Positions 1 to 8,810 of a DNA stretch of 38,061 bases are shown piece by piece. The stretch covers positions 270,902-308,962 of the forward strand of contig MU657216.1 of assembly GCA_026770575.1 (NCBI GenBank). Direction: 5' to 3'. This DNA comes from Pelagophyceae sp. CCMP2097 (lineage: Eukaryota; Sar; Pelagophyceae). Under the pieces are notes generated by a model that ran no database searches, was not told where the DNA came from, and saw only the letters and a program-made list of their open reading frames with translations. How positions within the stretch are numbered: position 1 is the stretch's first letter; every line of letters begins with the position of its first letter. A program made the translations under genes and the position numbers.

Positions 1-2
1 GG

Positions 3-527
3 ATGCAGAAGCACGTGGATAAGGGGAACGCCGAGGCGCAGTTGGTGCTCGGCGACGCGTACCGCGAGGGCCGCACGGGTCTCAAGAAGAGCTTGAAGCG
101 GGCCGCGCAGCTGTACGAGCTCGCCGCGGCACAAGGGCATGTCGTCGCTCAGGTGCAACTGGGATTTTGTTACACGGCTGGGGACAGCGTCAAGATCAAC
201 TTCAAGACCGCCGCGCGGTGGTTCAAGCTCGCAGCCGAGCAAGGCTACCCGAGCGCGCAATACAACCTCGGCCAGCTCCTGTTCCAGGGCACGGGCGTGG
301 CGCAGTCGCACGACGAAGCTGTTAAGTGGTACCGGCTCGCCGCGGCGCAGGGCAATGCAAACGCGCTTTACTACCTCGGTCTCTGCCTCGAAAAAGGCCA
401 GGGCGCGCCGCGGGACTACGACGAGGCGCTGCGCCTCTACGCGCGCGCCGCGGCGCAGGGGCACGCCCAAGCTGCGGCGGCGGCCGAAGAGCTCGCGGCG
501 GAGCGCGCGCCGACGTCGCGGCGGTGA
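3..527 (+). CDS. Sel1-repeat (TPR-like) protein, 5' end outside window
   Basis: The protein consists almost entirely of Sel1-like repeats of about 36 residues, with units such as AAQLYELAAAQGH, AARWFKLAAEQGY, AVKWYRLAAAQGN and ALRLYARAAAQGH. Sel1 repeats fold into helical solenoids that act as protein-interaction scaffolds; no enzymatic domain is visible. Four repeats are present. The first Met is at the window edge and sits inside a repeat-like segment, so the true start probably lies upstream. The frame closes at a TGA just after a GCGCGCGC run. A helical, Ala/Glu-rich peptide (VIEQAEVKTAGAAEKAEE) continues in another frame directly after it, so the 3' end may be affected by a 2-base slip. 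The family call is secure; the partner and role are unknown. Confidence 0.85.
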   Translation: MQKHVDKGNAEAQLVLGDAYREGRTGLKKSLKRAAQLYELAAAQGHVVAQVQLGFCYTAGDSVKINFKTAARWFKLAAEQGYPSAQYNLGQLLFQGTGVAQSHDEAVKWYRLAAAQGNANALYYLGLCLEKGQGAPRDYDEALRLYARAAAQGHAQAAAAAEELAAERAPTSRR

Positions 528-862
528 TCGAACAGGCCGAGGTGAAGACCGCCGGCGCTGCAGAGAAAGCCGAAGAGACGCAGGGCGACGTCGCAGGGGC
601 GATCCAACGGGCCGAGGCTCGAGTCTCGAGGCGGCCGGCAGACGCCGACGCGAAGAGGCGTCCTTGCGAAATGACCGTCGGCCGCCGTCGCGCTCCTGCG
701 CGGGGCTTTGCGCCCGCCGGCGCCACGCGGTCCAGAAACCTCCGCGAGTCGAGGCCGCCGCCGAAGACAGATTGAAACCGAAGATGGCCCGTAACAAAGA
801 TAGATTGAAGAATTCTCAGAGTGCGCCCCAGACGTCTCCCGGGGCGCCGTTTCCACTGGGAT
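528..862. other. Intergenic, possible out-of-frame continuation of Sel1 gene
   Basis: No independent gene is supported here. On the plus strand one frame stays open to 775 and begins with an Ala/Glu-rich helical-looking peptide that could be a displaced C-terminus of the Sel1 protein; it turns Arg-rich and unconvincing after about 640. The minus-strand gene ends at 863, so the two genes are convergent. Confidence 0.4.
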
Positions 863-1555
863 TTACAGCTCGCGCCGGGTCGGCGCCGGCGCGTAGCCGC
901 GCTTCTGCGCGTGCACTTTTGCCAGCGCGTACATGTAGTCGCCCGACTGCGCGTAGGCCTTGTTGTCGACGGCTTTGCGGATCCAGGCCTCGGACTCTTG
1001 CGCTTCGCCGAGAGCTTCCGCGAAGAGGCCGAGGTACCTACCCCGCGATTTTCCAAGCGCCCCATGGGGTCCCTGTTGCAACCACGGGGGCCATGCTGGG
1101 ACCTCTTCATTGGACGCGTCGATTCAGACGTCGCTCCTTTTTGGGACGCGGCGTTTGACAGCGCGGCGTAGAAGCGGTCCGACGGCGACTGCGCGTTGAG
1201 AGCGGCGTCGGTGACGACGAGCCTCGCGGATTCGCGGGCTTCCGCCGTCGGCGATGCGATTTGAGCGTACACAGACCGCATCACGGGCCGCCGGTCGCGG
1301 CCGACCTACGCTTTTGTTGAAAAGCGCGGCGAATCGTCGCAGTCACACCTTGAGCACGTTGTTCGCGGCCTCGGCGGCGCTCCGGGCTTTCGCGACGGAG
1401 AGGTAGTGCCAAATCTCGCGGCAGCGCACCTCCACTGATCTCGGCCAGCGCTCTATGTGGACATGCCGCCCGGCTCGACGAGGCGCGACTCGGCACTCGT
1501 CCGGGGTCGCACATCGAATATGCCGCATAATGAACACCCCACTTTTTGCCGGCAT
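863..1555 (-). CDS. Small helical (TPR/Sel1-like?) protein, three visible exons
   Basis: Proposed exons on the minus strand are 1349-1555 (5' limit uncertain), 1103-1305 and 863-1037. The introns of 43 and 65 nt have GT/AG ends and consistent phases. The joined protein reads ...WHYLSVAKARSAAEAANN.. / ..AEARESARLVVTDAALN.. / YLGLFAEALGEAQESEAW ... SGDYMYALAKVHAQKRG, ending in RREL. It is rich in Ala and Glu with a spacing that looks like helical hairpins, and the last exon resembles a Sel1/TPR unit, but I cannot name a family. The start at 1555 (or Met at 1528) is a guess; an upstream exon could exist. It is convergent with the Sel1 gene. Confidence 0.45.
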
Positions 1556-2414
1556 TTTTTGCCGGCAGGGCCAGCATGGCGCCGTGACGGCGGGCTCGAT
1601 ACTCGCGGGTTAACCTGCCACCCCCGGGTGCACGCCCGCAGCGCCGCAGCGCCGCGACGGCAGAAAGAGGACGGCAGAAAGGGCCTCGTCCGGCTTGTCA
1701 GACTCGAGTACTCGGCCACGCTCAAAGTCGGCTGTTCTCGCCCCCGCTCGGACTCGCCCTGGTTGACCGCGGCAGCGCCTCGGTCCGCCCCGCGCCGGCG
1801 CTCGCTCTGGCAGGAAGCTTGCGGGTTCTCCAGAGCGCCCCGAACGAGAGTGTCCGGAGACGGACGGCGAGGCGCCAAGGCGTCTTCGCTCGGCGCTTAA
1901 CGCCGCATTGCCGTGCGTTCGGTGCGTGTGCTGCTCAACGTACAGCGCATTGCCACGGGTGTCGAGGCCAAGTGCGAATTCCAATAGTACTGCAGCGAAG
2001 TGTGCAGCGTCAGGACGTCCAAAACAACGAAGAACCACTGCTGCACCGCGCCGGAATCCGTGGATAGCTCCAACTCTAAACCGTTTGCGGACTCGCCCTC
2101 GTGCGCCCGGTCAATCACGTTCCACTGCAGAGCCTTCGACCAAAGAGCCTATAGGAGTAATCACCTCTTCAAAAGCCTCCGAGTGACTCCGAGTCCGCCG
2201 AGTCCGAGTCGACTGGGAGTATCGCCAAATTCAAAACCGTTCTTCTGATCAGCTGATCAGCTCTCGAGAGGTCTCGAGGCCGCCTCGGGAGGCGGAGCTC
2301 TTCGCGGCCCCGTCGCGCGTACCCTTGGTCGGTTCAGCGAGGCCGCCCCTCCGCGCCGCCTCGAGCCCCGCTCTGATCGGAATCGACCTCTGGGTTGACG
2401 AGAGGCTTGCCAGT
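1556..2414. other. Intergenic, no gene supported
   Basis: Several overlapping frames are open here only because of high GC; none shows family features. Visible sequence structure includes paired TTTTGCCGGCA motifs near 1545-1572, GACGGCAGAAAG repeats near 1659-1682, GACTCCGAGT-like repeats near 2180-2215 and the palindrome at 2245-2260. Confidence 0.5.
2245..2260. repeat. 16-bp perfect palindrome
   Basis: CTGATCAGCTGATCAG is its own reverse complement and is also two overlapping TGATCA palindromes. It lies 155 bp upstream of the Pin1-like start codon and is followed by CTCTCGAGAG, another palindrome. It could be a dimeric factor site; this is a sequence observation only. Confidence 0.6.
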
Positions 2415-3623
2415 ATGAGCGCCGCCGAAGTGCGCGCGCCCCCGAGCGCCGACGATGCGGCGCCGTATGTCAAGACGTCGGGCTTCTACGGCCACCGACC
2501 GGGTGCGCCACCCTCTGCAGCAAAGCGCGTCTCCGGCGCCGCTCGATTCGCGCGTAGGCTACGTCTTCAAGATGGGTGATTCTGGTCTCGGGTACTACCT
2601 TGACGACCTGCTCCAGCTGAAGCGGCACCGTGACCTCAACGAGGAGCCGGGCATCCCGATGAACAAACGGCCAAAGGCGGCCGCGCCCGCATTGAAGCCG
2701 TCCGACATGGTCCCGCCGGTACGCCCAAGACCCGAAGGCCTGCCTGTCTTCTCCAAAGGGCGAGGCACCTCCAAAGGGCAGTGCTCACAAAGGACGGTGC
2801 CTCCAAAGGGCAGCGCCCCCAAAGGACAGTGTCCCAAAAGGACAGTGTCCCAAAAGGACAGTGCCCCCCAAAGGACACGAGGAAGCATACACTCGTCTAG
2901 GCCCCGGCCGCGTCGCTGGCCGGCGCGTTCAACCCCTTTGACGACTTGCATTTGGCCGCGTCCAGGGTGTCCTTGGACGGTTGAGGACCTTGTCAACCGC
3001 CCTCTTGACTGCTCCCTTAGGCCGCCGCCGGAGAAGTGCGAAGTAGCACCAAAGCCGCCGCCAAAGCCAATGGAAGAGACGCCGGACCGCGTCAAGGTCT
3101 TCACGCCCGCACTCTTCCAGCTCGACAAGGTCCGGTGCCTCCACATCGTCCGCAAGTGCGTCGTTGTTGCCGGCCCTCTCCGATTTCGACGCCGTGGGCC
3201 ACGCGGCGCCATTTCCAGGCACGCGAATTGCCGCAACCCCATCAGCTGGCGCGACCCGAAGCGCAAAGTGGAGACGACTCTTGAAGAGGCGTCCGACGAA
3301 CTTCGCACGATGCGGGAGACGATTGTCAAGACTCAAGAGAAACGCGCTCTCTTCGAGCGCCTCGCAAAGGCCAAAAGCGACTGCAGTGCGTGACGGATGA
3401 GGCACGAGGGGTTTCATGGATATACGGAGCGGCCTCAAGCACTTTGCTGCGCCACACTCGAACGCTTGTAGGTTCGGCCAAGGCGGGCGGCGACCTCGGC
3501 TTTTTCAGAAAGGGCAAAATGTCCCACGCCTTTGAAAACGCCGCCTTCAACCTCAACCTCAACGAAATCTCCAGAGTCGTCGCCACGTCATCGGGCTGCC
3601 ACATCATCATGCGCATCGGCTGA
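2415..3623 (+). CDS. Pin1-type parvulin peptidyl-prolyl cis-trans isomerase with novel N-terminal extension
   Basis: Exons 2415-2502, 2558-2718, 2901-2968, 3021-3155, 3219-3385 and 3472-3623 sum to 771 nt (256 aa) with consistent phases. The last 115 residues are a parvulin rotamase domain. RCLHIVRKH carries the active-site His (about residue 147), SDCSSAKAGGDLGFF the catalytic Cys (about 206), and SSGCHIIMRIG the second His (about 250). The basic RNPISWR loop matches the phosphate-binding loop of Pin1, so the predicted substrates are phospho-Ser/Thr-Pro bonds. The Pin1 WW domain is absent. Instead about 140 residues precede the domain, including PYVKTSGFYGH and GYVFKMGDSGLGYYLDD, which I do not recognise. 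Intron 2 contains a minisatellite. Confidence 0.88.
2757..2880 (+). repeat. Minisatellite inside an intron of the Pin1-like gene
   Basis: About seven imperfect copies of a 15-18 bp unit of the type CCAAAAGGACAGTGTC lie head to tail. The two central copies are identical. In my exon model the array falls wholly inside the 182-nt intron 2719-2900, which explains why that intron is about three times longer than its neighbours. Confidence 0.8.
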
Positions 3624-3872
3624 CCCCGTCAAGCCGCGTAACACATGCATGCAAGACTCTTGCAGAAAACACCCACGCCGCAGAGGCGCCCGAGAGGCGT
3701 ACCGCATCCAGCCGCCCAGGCGGAGCACGGCGGGGACATGCGCCCGGCGGCGCCGCGGCCCGCAGCTGGAGGTCAGTTCAGAAGAAGTCCGGATTCTGGA
3801 AATTCGAAGAAGGATATCGATGGTCCCCCGATTTGACGCTGCTCCTCGTACGGTCGGCGCCGGGAGACCTCA

Positions 3873-6800
3873 ATGAGCAGGCTCCGCGTGTCGCTGGCGC
3901 GCCGGCTGCCGCTGCGCCGCTTCGCCTCGGGGGCCCCGGCGGAAGCGGTTCTCGTTTCGACGGAAGCGCCGCTCGTAAACCGCGCATCCGACGCGGCGCC
4001 CGCCGGCAAGGCGAACCGCCAGGTCGACGCGGCGGCGATGGCGCTGAACAAGCAGCTCGTCTCGAGCAAGTCTGCGTGGGACGTGCTCCGGCTCTATGGA
4101 AGAAGGAAAGGCGTCGATTTCAACCCAATCAACCTCGCGACGGCGCTGCACCGCCTCGGCACCTTCGGCCACACGTTCGATTCGTCCTCGAAACGACTGC
4201 TCCAGAAATTGGTCGAAAAAGCCGCGAAAAGCATCAATTCCGAAGTGCCCGACGATGCAAAGCAGTGGACGTCGCGCGAGCTTTCGAGCGCGTGCTGGGG
4301 CGCCGCCAAGATCAAAAACGTCGAAGCGTATGCTCTTTACGAAGCAGTCGCTCTCGAAGCCCCCAAGAAGATTGCCACGTTCAAACCGCAGGAGCTCGCA
4401 AACACCGTCTGGGCCTTTGCGAATGCGGGCTTTAAAGCGCCGTTGTTATTTGAAGCGGTGGCGACGGAAGCATCAACGAAGCTCGAAACTTTCAACCCGC
4501 AGGAGCTTTCGAACACGGTGTGGGCTTTTGCAAAGGCGGGCGCTTCAGCGCCTTTGTTATTCCAAGCCGTTTCCGCGGAAGCGCGCCCCCGCATCGCGAC
4601 GTTCAACCCGCAGGACTTGGCGAACACGGCGTGGGCCTTTTCGACGGCGGGCTGTGCGGATTCGGTTCTGTTCGAGGCCATAGCGGCCGTGGCGCCTCGG
4701 CAGCTCGCCGCGTTCACGCCGCAAAACCTCGCCAACACCGTCTGGGCCTTTGCGAATGCGGGTTCGCAAGTCGAGTCGATGCCGCGCCTCTTCCATGCAT
4801 TGGCCGTCCAAGCGGCGAAGAAGGTCGGGACGTTTCAATCGTTGGAAATTGCAACACTAGTGTGGGCTTTTTCAAGAGCTGGTTTCCAAGAGACGGCCAT
4901 GTACGAGGTCATCGCCGATGAAGCTACGGTCCGCATCGAGACGTACACGCCGCGGGCGCTCTCGAACGTGGCCTGGGCCTACGCAAAGGCGGGCGTTCCG
5001 GCGCCTTTGTTGTTCGAAGCCGTTGCGGCGGAAGCTGTGCGAAAGATTTCAACGTTCAAACCCCAAGACGTCGCAAACACGGCGTGGGCCTTTGCGACTG
5101 CAAAGGTCCAGGCGCCTTTGTTCTTTGAGGCCGTCGCTTCCGAGGCCCCGAAGAAGATTGCAACGTTCTCTTCCCAAGGTCTGGCAAACACGGCGTGGGC
5201 TTTCTCCACGGCGGGCGTCTCGGCGCCGTGGTTGTTCAAGGCAGTCGCCTTGGAGGCCTCGATGAGGGTCTCGACGTTCAAGGCGCAAGAGCTATCTACC
5301 CTCGTCTGGACCTTCAGCAAGGCAGGAGTGTATGCGCCGTTGTTATTCGATGCAATCGCCTTGCAAGCCCAAAAGACCATTTCGGCGTTGAACGCGCAGG
5401 CTCTGGCGAATATGGCGTGGGCTTTCGCAAAGGCGGGTTGCCCGGCGCCGTCGTTGTTCAAGTTGGTTGAGAAGGAAGCTCGAAGGAAGATGGGCACGTT
5501 CGAGTCTCAGAACCTGGCGAACATCGTCTGGGCCTTTAGCACAGCACGAGTCGAGTCGTCCAAGCTGTACGAGGCCGTTTCCGGCGAGACGAGAAGGAAG
5601 CTGAAGACGTTTACGCCTCAAAACCTGTCGATGGTCGTTTGGTCCTATACCGCCGCAAAAGTAAAAGCGCCAAAGCTGTTCAAGTTGGTCGCGAAAGAAG
5701 CCTGCGAGAAGATGCGCAAGTTCAACCCGCAGGACCTCTGTACCGTCGCGTGGGCCTTTGCCAAGTCGAAAGTGCGGGCGAATGGGCTCTTGTCTTGCCT
5801 GTGCGCCGTCGCGCGGAGCAAGATATGGAGGTTCAACCCGCAAGACCTCTCCACCATCGTCTGGGCATTGAGCAGAGCGGCCTTTCCCTCCCCGGCGCTC
5901 TACGAAGAAGTGGCAAAGGAAGCCCTGAAGAAGATTGACCACTTTCACTCTCAGGATTTGGCAAACACGGCGTGGGCGTACGCAACGTCTCGGAATGAAG
6001 CCCCACAACTCTTTCGAGCCATCGCGGTGACGGCGCAAGCGAAGCTTGCACAGTTCAAGCCGCAAGAGATTTCGAATCTCTTGTTTGCCTATGCTCAGGC
6101 ACAAGTCGAGGCGCCGGCGTTGTTCGAGGCCGCGGCAAGAGTCGACGTCGCCACTTTCAAGTCCCCAGAGCTCTCGGGCCTGGTCTGGGCTTTTTCGACT
6201 GCGGGTTTCAAGGCGCCTTTGCTGTACGAGGCCGTCGCGGAAGAAGCGGCGGCGAAGATGTCAACGTTCAACCCCCACGACCTCGCAAACATGATCTGGG
6301 CTTTCTCCACGGCGGGCGTCGAGGCGCAAATGTTGAACGAGGCCGTCGCGTTGGAAGCCTGGACGCGCATCGAGACGTTTAAGCCGCAGGCGCTGACGAA
6401 CATCGTCCTTGCCTACGCGACTGCACAAGTCTCCGCGCCAGCGCTGTTTGAAGCCGTATCTTTAGCTGCACCGAAACAAATCACCCTCTTCTCGCCGCAA
6501 GCGTTATCGACGATGGCGTGGTCCTTCGCGACGGCGCGCGTCTCGGCGCCGCTGTTGTTTGCGGCCTTGGCAGAGGAAGCGTGTAAACAAGTGGAATTGT
6601 TCAAGGCGCAAGATTTCGCATTTATGATGTGGGCCTACGCCGCGGCGGGACTCGAGGCGCCGCAGCTGTTCGAGGCCGTCGCCGGCGAAGCGTCAACGAA
6701 AGATGCCGGGTTCTTCTATCCGCAAGCGCATTCAGACATCGCATGGGCATATGCCACTGCAGGCTTTGAGGCCCCGACGCTGTTCAGGGTTCTCGCAGAG

Positions 6801-7775
6801 GACGCGCTCTTGCAGATTGCCGAGTTTGAATCGCACCATGTGGCAAACATGCTGTGGGCGTATTCGACGGCGGGCTCCGCGGCTCCGGCTTTGTTCGAAG
6901 CCGCAGCTTGGCACGCGTCCAAGAAGATGGCATCCTTCAAGCCGGCGGACGTTTCGGTCACCGCGTGGGCCTTTGCGACGGCGGGCGTTTGGGCGCCGGC
7001 TTTCTTCGACGCCGTGGCCGAAGACGCGCCGAGGAGGATTTCCGCGTTCAACTCTCGGGCTCTGGCCGAGACTGCGTGGTCGTTTTCAAAGGCGGGCTTT
7101 GAAGCCCCGTTGTTGTTCGAGGCCGTGGCGACGGCATCTCTGAAGATGGTGGCGGCGTTCTCGGCGCAGGATGCGGCGAGGGTGGCGTGGGCCTTTTCTG
7201 CAGCCTCCGAGGTGCCACGGCAACTGTTCGAGGCGCTCGCTCTGCGAATCGAATCAAACTTTGAAGACTTGAGCCCCGACGGCCTCGCGCAGCTGCACCA
7301 GATCGCCGTCTACCTCAACGTGGAGGCGCCGCAAAACGCGCTCACTTTGCATTTAAAGAGGCACGCGGCCCAACTCAAAGCGGCGTACCTCGGCGAAGAG
7401 AGACCGTCTCGATTGCAGCTCGACGTCTCGGCGGCTCTCAAGCGAATCGGCTGGGACCATGTCTTCGAACACGTCACTTCCCAAGGGCTCTGCGTCGGCA
7501 TGGCGCAGCCAGCGAGCAACGTCGCAGTCGAGGTCGACGTTTCTTCGAGTTACGTCGTGAGCTCCGTCGACGGCGTCGGTTTCATCCAGGTCGATGGCGT
7601 GTCCGTCTACGGCGCCTCGACGCGCGTCCGAGACGGCGAGTCAAAGTTCAAGGAGCGGCTCTTGCGAAAGTGCGGCTGGGAGCTGATACGCGTCCCGTAC
7701 TTGGAATGGGCGGCGCTCAAGACGAGTGCGAGACGGGACGAGTACGCGCTCAGGATCACGCAGCCGGGCTATTAA
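3873..7775 (+). CDS. RAP-domain protein with about 28 octotricopeptide-like repeats
   Basis: One uninterrupted 1300-residue frame. The N-terminus (MSRLRVSLARRLPLRRFASG) is Arg-rich without acidic residues, as in a mitochondrial or plastid transit peptide. Residues of about 110-1150 form roughly 28 tandem repeats of 37-38 aa with consensus TFxPQxLANTxWAFAxAG, then APxLFEAVAxEAxxK. The C-terminus (about 1215-1295) is a RAP domain, with VAVEVD, VDGVSVYG, KERLLRKCGWELIRVPY and the final W/Y-rich helix. Repeats of this kind with a RAP domain are found in organelle RNA-processing and translation factors of algae and apicomplexans. The individual RNA target cannot be read from the sequence. The gene is intronless, unlike most neighbours. 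The start Met directly precedes the leader. Confidence 0.93.
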   Translation: MSRLRVSLARRLPLRRFASGAPAEAVLVSTEAPLVNRASDAAPAGKANRQVDAAAMALNKQLVSSKSAWDVLRLYGRRKGVDFNPINLATALHRLGTFGHTFDSSSKRLLQKLVEKAAKSINSEVPDDAKQWTSRELSSACWGAAKIKNVEAYALYEAVALEAPKKIATFKPQELANTVWAFANAGFKAPLLFEAVATEASTKLETFNPQELSNTVWAFAKAGASAPLLFQAVSAEARPRIATFNPQDLANTAWAFSTAGCADSVLFEAIAAVAPRQLAAFTPQNLANTVWAFANAGSQVESMPRLFHALAVQAAKKVGTFQSLEIATLVWAFSRAGFQETAMYEVIADEATVRIETYTPRALSNVAWAYAKAGVPAPLLFEAVAAEAVRKISTFKPQDVANTAWAFATAKVQAPLFFEAVASEAPKKIATFSSQGLANTAWAFSTAGVSAPWLFKAVALEASMRVSTFKAQELSTLVWTFSKAGVYAPLLFDAIALQAQKTISALNAQALANMAWAFAKAGCPAPSLFKLVEKEARRKMGTFESQNLANIVWAFSTARVESSKLYEAVSGETRRKLKTFTPQNLSMVVWSYTAAKVKAPKLFKLVAKEACEKMRKFNPQDLCTVAWAFAKSKVRANGLLSCLCAVARSKIWRFNPQDLSTIVWALSRAAFPSPALYEEVAKEALKKIDHFHSQDLANTAWAYATSRNEAPQLFRAIAVTAQAKLAQFKPQEISNLLFAYAQAQVEAPALFEAAARVDVATFKSPELSGLVWAFSTAGFKAPLLYEAVAEEAAAKMSTFNPHDLANMIWAFSTAGVEAQMLNEAVALEAWTRIETFKPQALTNIVLAYATAQVSAPALFEAVSLAAPKQITLFSPQALSTMAWSFATARVSAPLLFAALAEEACKQVELFKAQDFAFMMWAYAAAGLEAPQLFEAVAGEASTKDAGFFYPQAHSDIAWAYATAGFEAPTLFRVLAEDALLQIAEFESHHVANMLWAYSTAGSAAPALFEAAAWHASKKMASFKPADVSVTAWAFATAGVWAPAFFDAVAEDAPRRISAFNSRALAETAWSFSKAGFEAPLLFEAVATASLKMVAAFSAQDAARVAWAFSAASEVPRQLFEALALRIESNFEDLSPDGLAQLHQIAVYLNVEAPQNALTLHLKRHAAQLKAAYLGEERPSRLQLDVSAALKRIGWDHVFEHVTSQGLCVGMAQPASNVAVEVDVSSSYVVSSVDGVGFIQVDGVSVYGASTRVRDGESKFKERLLRKCGWELIRVPYLEWAALKTSARRDEYALRITQPGY

Positions 7776-8017
7776 AGACTTCTCTCGCGACGCGCGCTCC
7801 AGAGGAGAAAGACTGAGTGCGGAACCGCGAGTTGTTCACTTCGGCGAAACCTGGGGCTCTACTAGATATCGAACTCGGTCGAGATCCTCGAAGCGAGTCC
7901 CAGGCCTGGGGATCCTCAGCGGCTTTGCAAAGACGTCTGAAGTCGCCCCGGCCCCGACACGGGGCGCTGCTCAGAGGCCTTTGTCCGACTCTCGCGACTG
8001 CCATCCCCGCAAAGGCC

Positions 8018-8800
8018 ATGCGGCTCACGGCGCTGTGGGTCGGGTGCGCGGTGCGTCGGGGCGTGACGTTCGCGGCCGCTGCTGCCTCGCGCCGCGACGT
8101 GTGCCTCGCAGGTGCGGCCGCTGGCCCCACGCGCGCCGCTCATGGCGCTGCGCGCAGTCGACGACAGCGTCCACTTTGGCGACATCCTCGGCGGCGCGTT
8201 GGACACCGACGTCTCCCTGTGAGCCACCCAGACGCTATTCGGACCCTATACCCTACATCGTCCTATGCGGCCCCTCGACCTTGCACCCACAGGCTGGCGT
8301 CTTCGGACGCGACGTTCACTCCCCTTCAGAGAGTGGCCCTCACGGCCAACGGCAACCTGCAGCGCATCATCTCGAGCTACCACGACGCGCGCGTGGACGT
8401 GCGCGTCGTGCGCGGCGTCAAGTTGAAGGCCGGCCTCTACGAGCGCGCCGTGGTCATCGACGTCCGCGGCGTATCCTGCTGCGTCGCGGCGAGTGTCGTC
8501 GCCTGCTTCACGCCCGACGCGCAGCGGATGGTCGACGGCGGCAAGACTTCTATAGGGCAAATCTTCGTCGCGCTGGGAGAACTGCCGCGGTTCCATCTCC
8601 TAGAAGTTGCCCAAGACGCAAAGTCGGAGACGTTCCGCCGCGTCTACACGCTATCTTCGAGCAGCGTCATGTGCCACATCGAGGAGACGATGCCGAGTTC
8701 CCTCTTCGACCTCGACTTTGTCCATTCCGCCCACCCGCAGTTTGAGGCTTTAGTGTCAAACTTCCTCGCCGAGCAGCAACGAGCCACACAAACCGTGTAA
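8018..8800 (+). CDS. Chorismate-lyase-like (DUF98 / Rv2949c-type) protein
   Basis: Exons 8018-8050, 8112-8218 and 8293-8800 (648 nt, 215 aa) have GT/AG borders and matching phases. The C-terminal 160 residues follow the DUF98/chorismate-lyase-like pattern: VALTANGNLQRIIS at the start, VDVRVV, a central ERAVVIDVRG with CVAASVVACF, then IGQIFVALGELPRF, RRVYTLSSS and HIEETMPSSLF. In characterised members this fold removes pyruvate from chorismate to give 4-hydroxybenzoate. Whether this protein keeps that activity is unknown. The N-terminus (MRLTALWVGCA, then basic residues) could be a short targeting sequence. The next gene on the minus strand ends 10 bp away. Confidence 0.7.
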   Translation: MRLTALWVGCAVRRGVTFAAAAASRRDVCLAGAAAGPTRAAHGAARSRRQRPLWRHPRRRVGHRRLPVSHPDAIRTLYPTSSYAAPRPCTHRLASSDATFTPLQRVALTANGNLQRIISSYHDARVDVRVVRGVKLKAGLYERAVVIDVRGVSCCVAASVVACFTPDAQRMVDGGKTSIGQIFVALGELPRFHLLEVAQDAKSETFRRVYTLSSSSVMCHIEETMPSSLFDLDFVHSAHPQFEALVSNFLAEQQRATQTV

Positions 8801-8810
8801 TCCAATGGTG

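Noticed and set aside
322..1284. 320-codon minus-strand frame as one gene
   Set aside because: Only its first part (to 1103) fits; the rest is antisense to the Sel1 gene, and a spliced model to 863 reads better.
1457..1900. 147-codon plus-strand frame
   Set aside because: No conserved pattern, Arg/Ser-rich as expected for random GC-rich sequence.
7726..8745. 339-codon plus-strand frame
   Set aside because: Arg-rich shadow overlapping the RAP gene end and the spliced chorismate-lyase-like gene.
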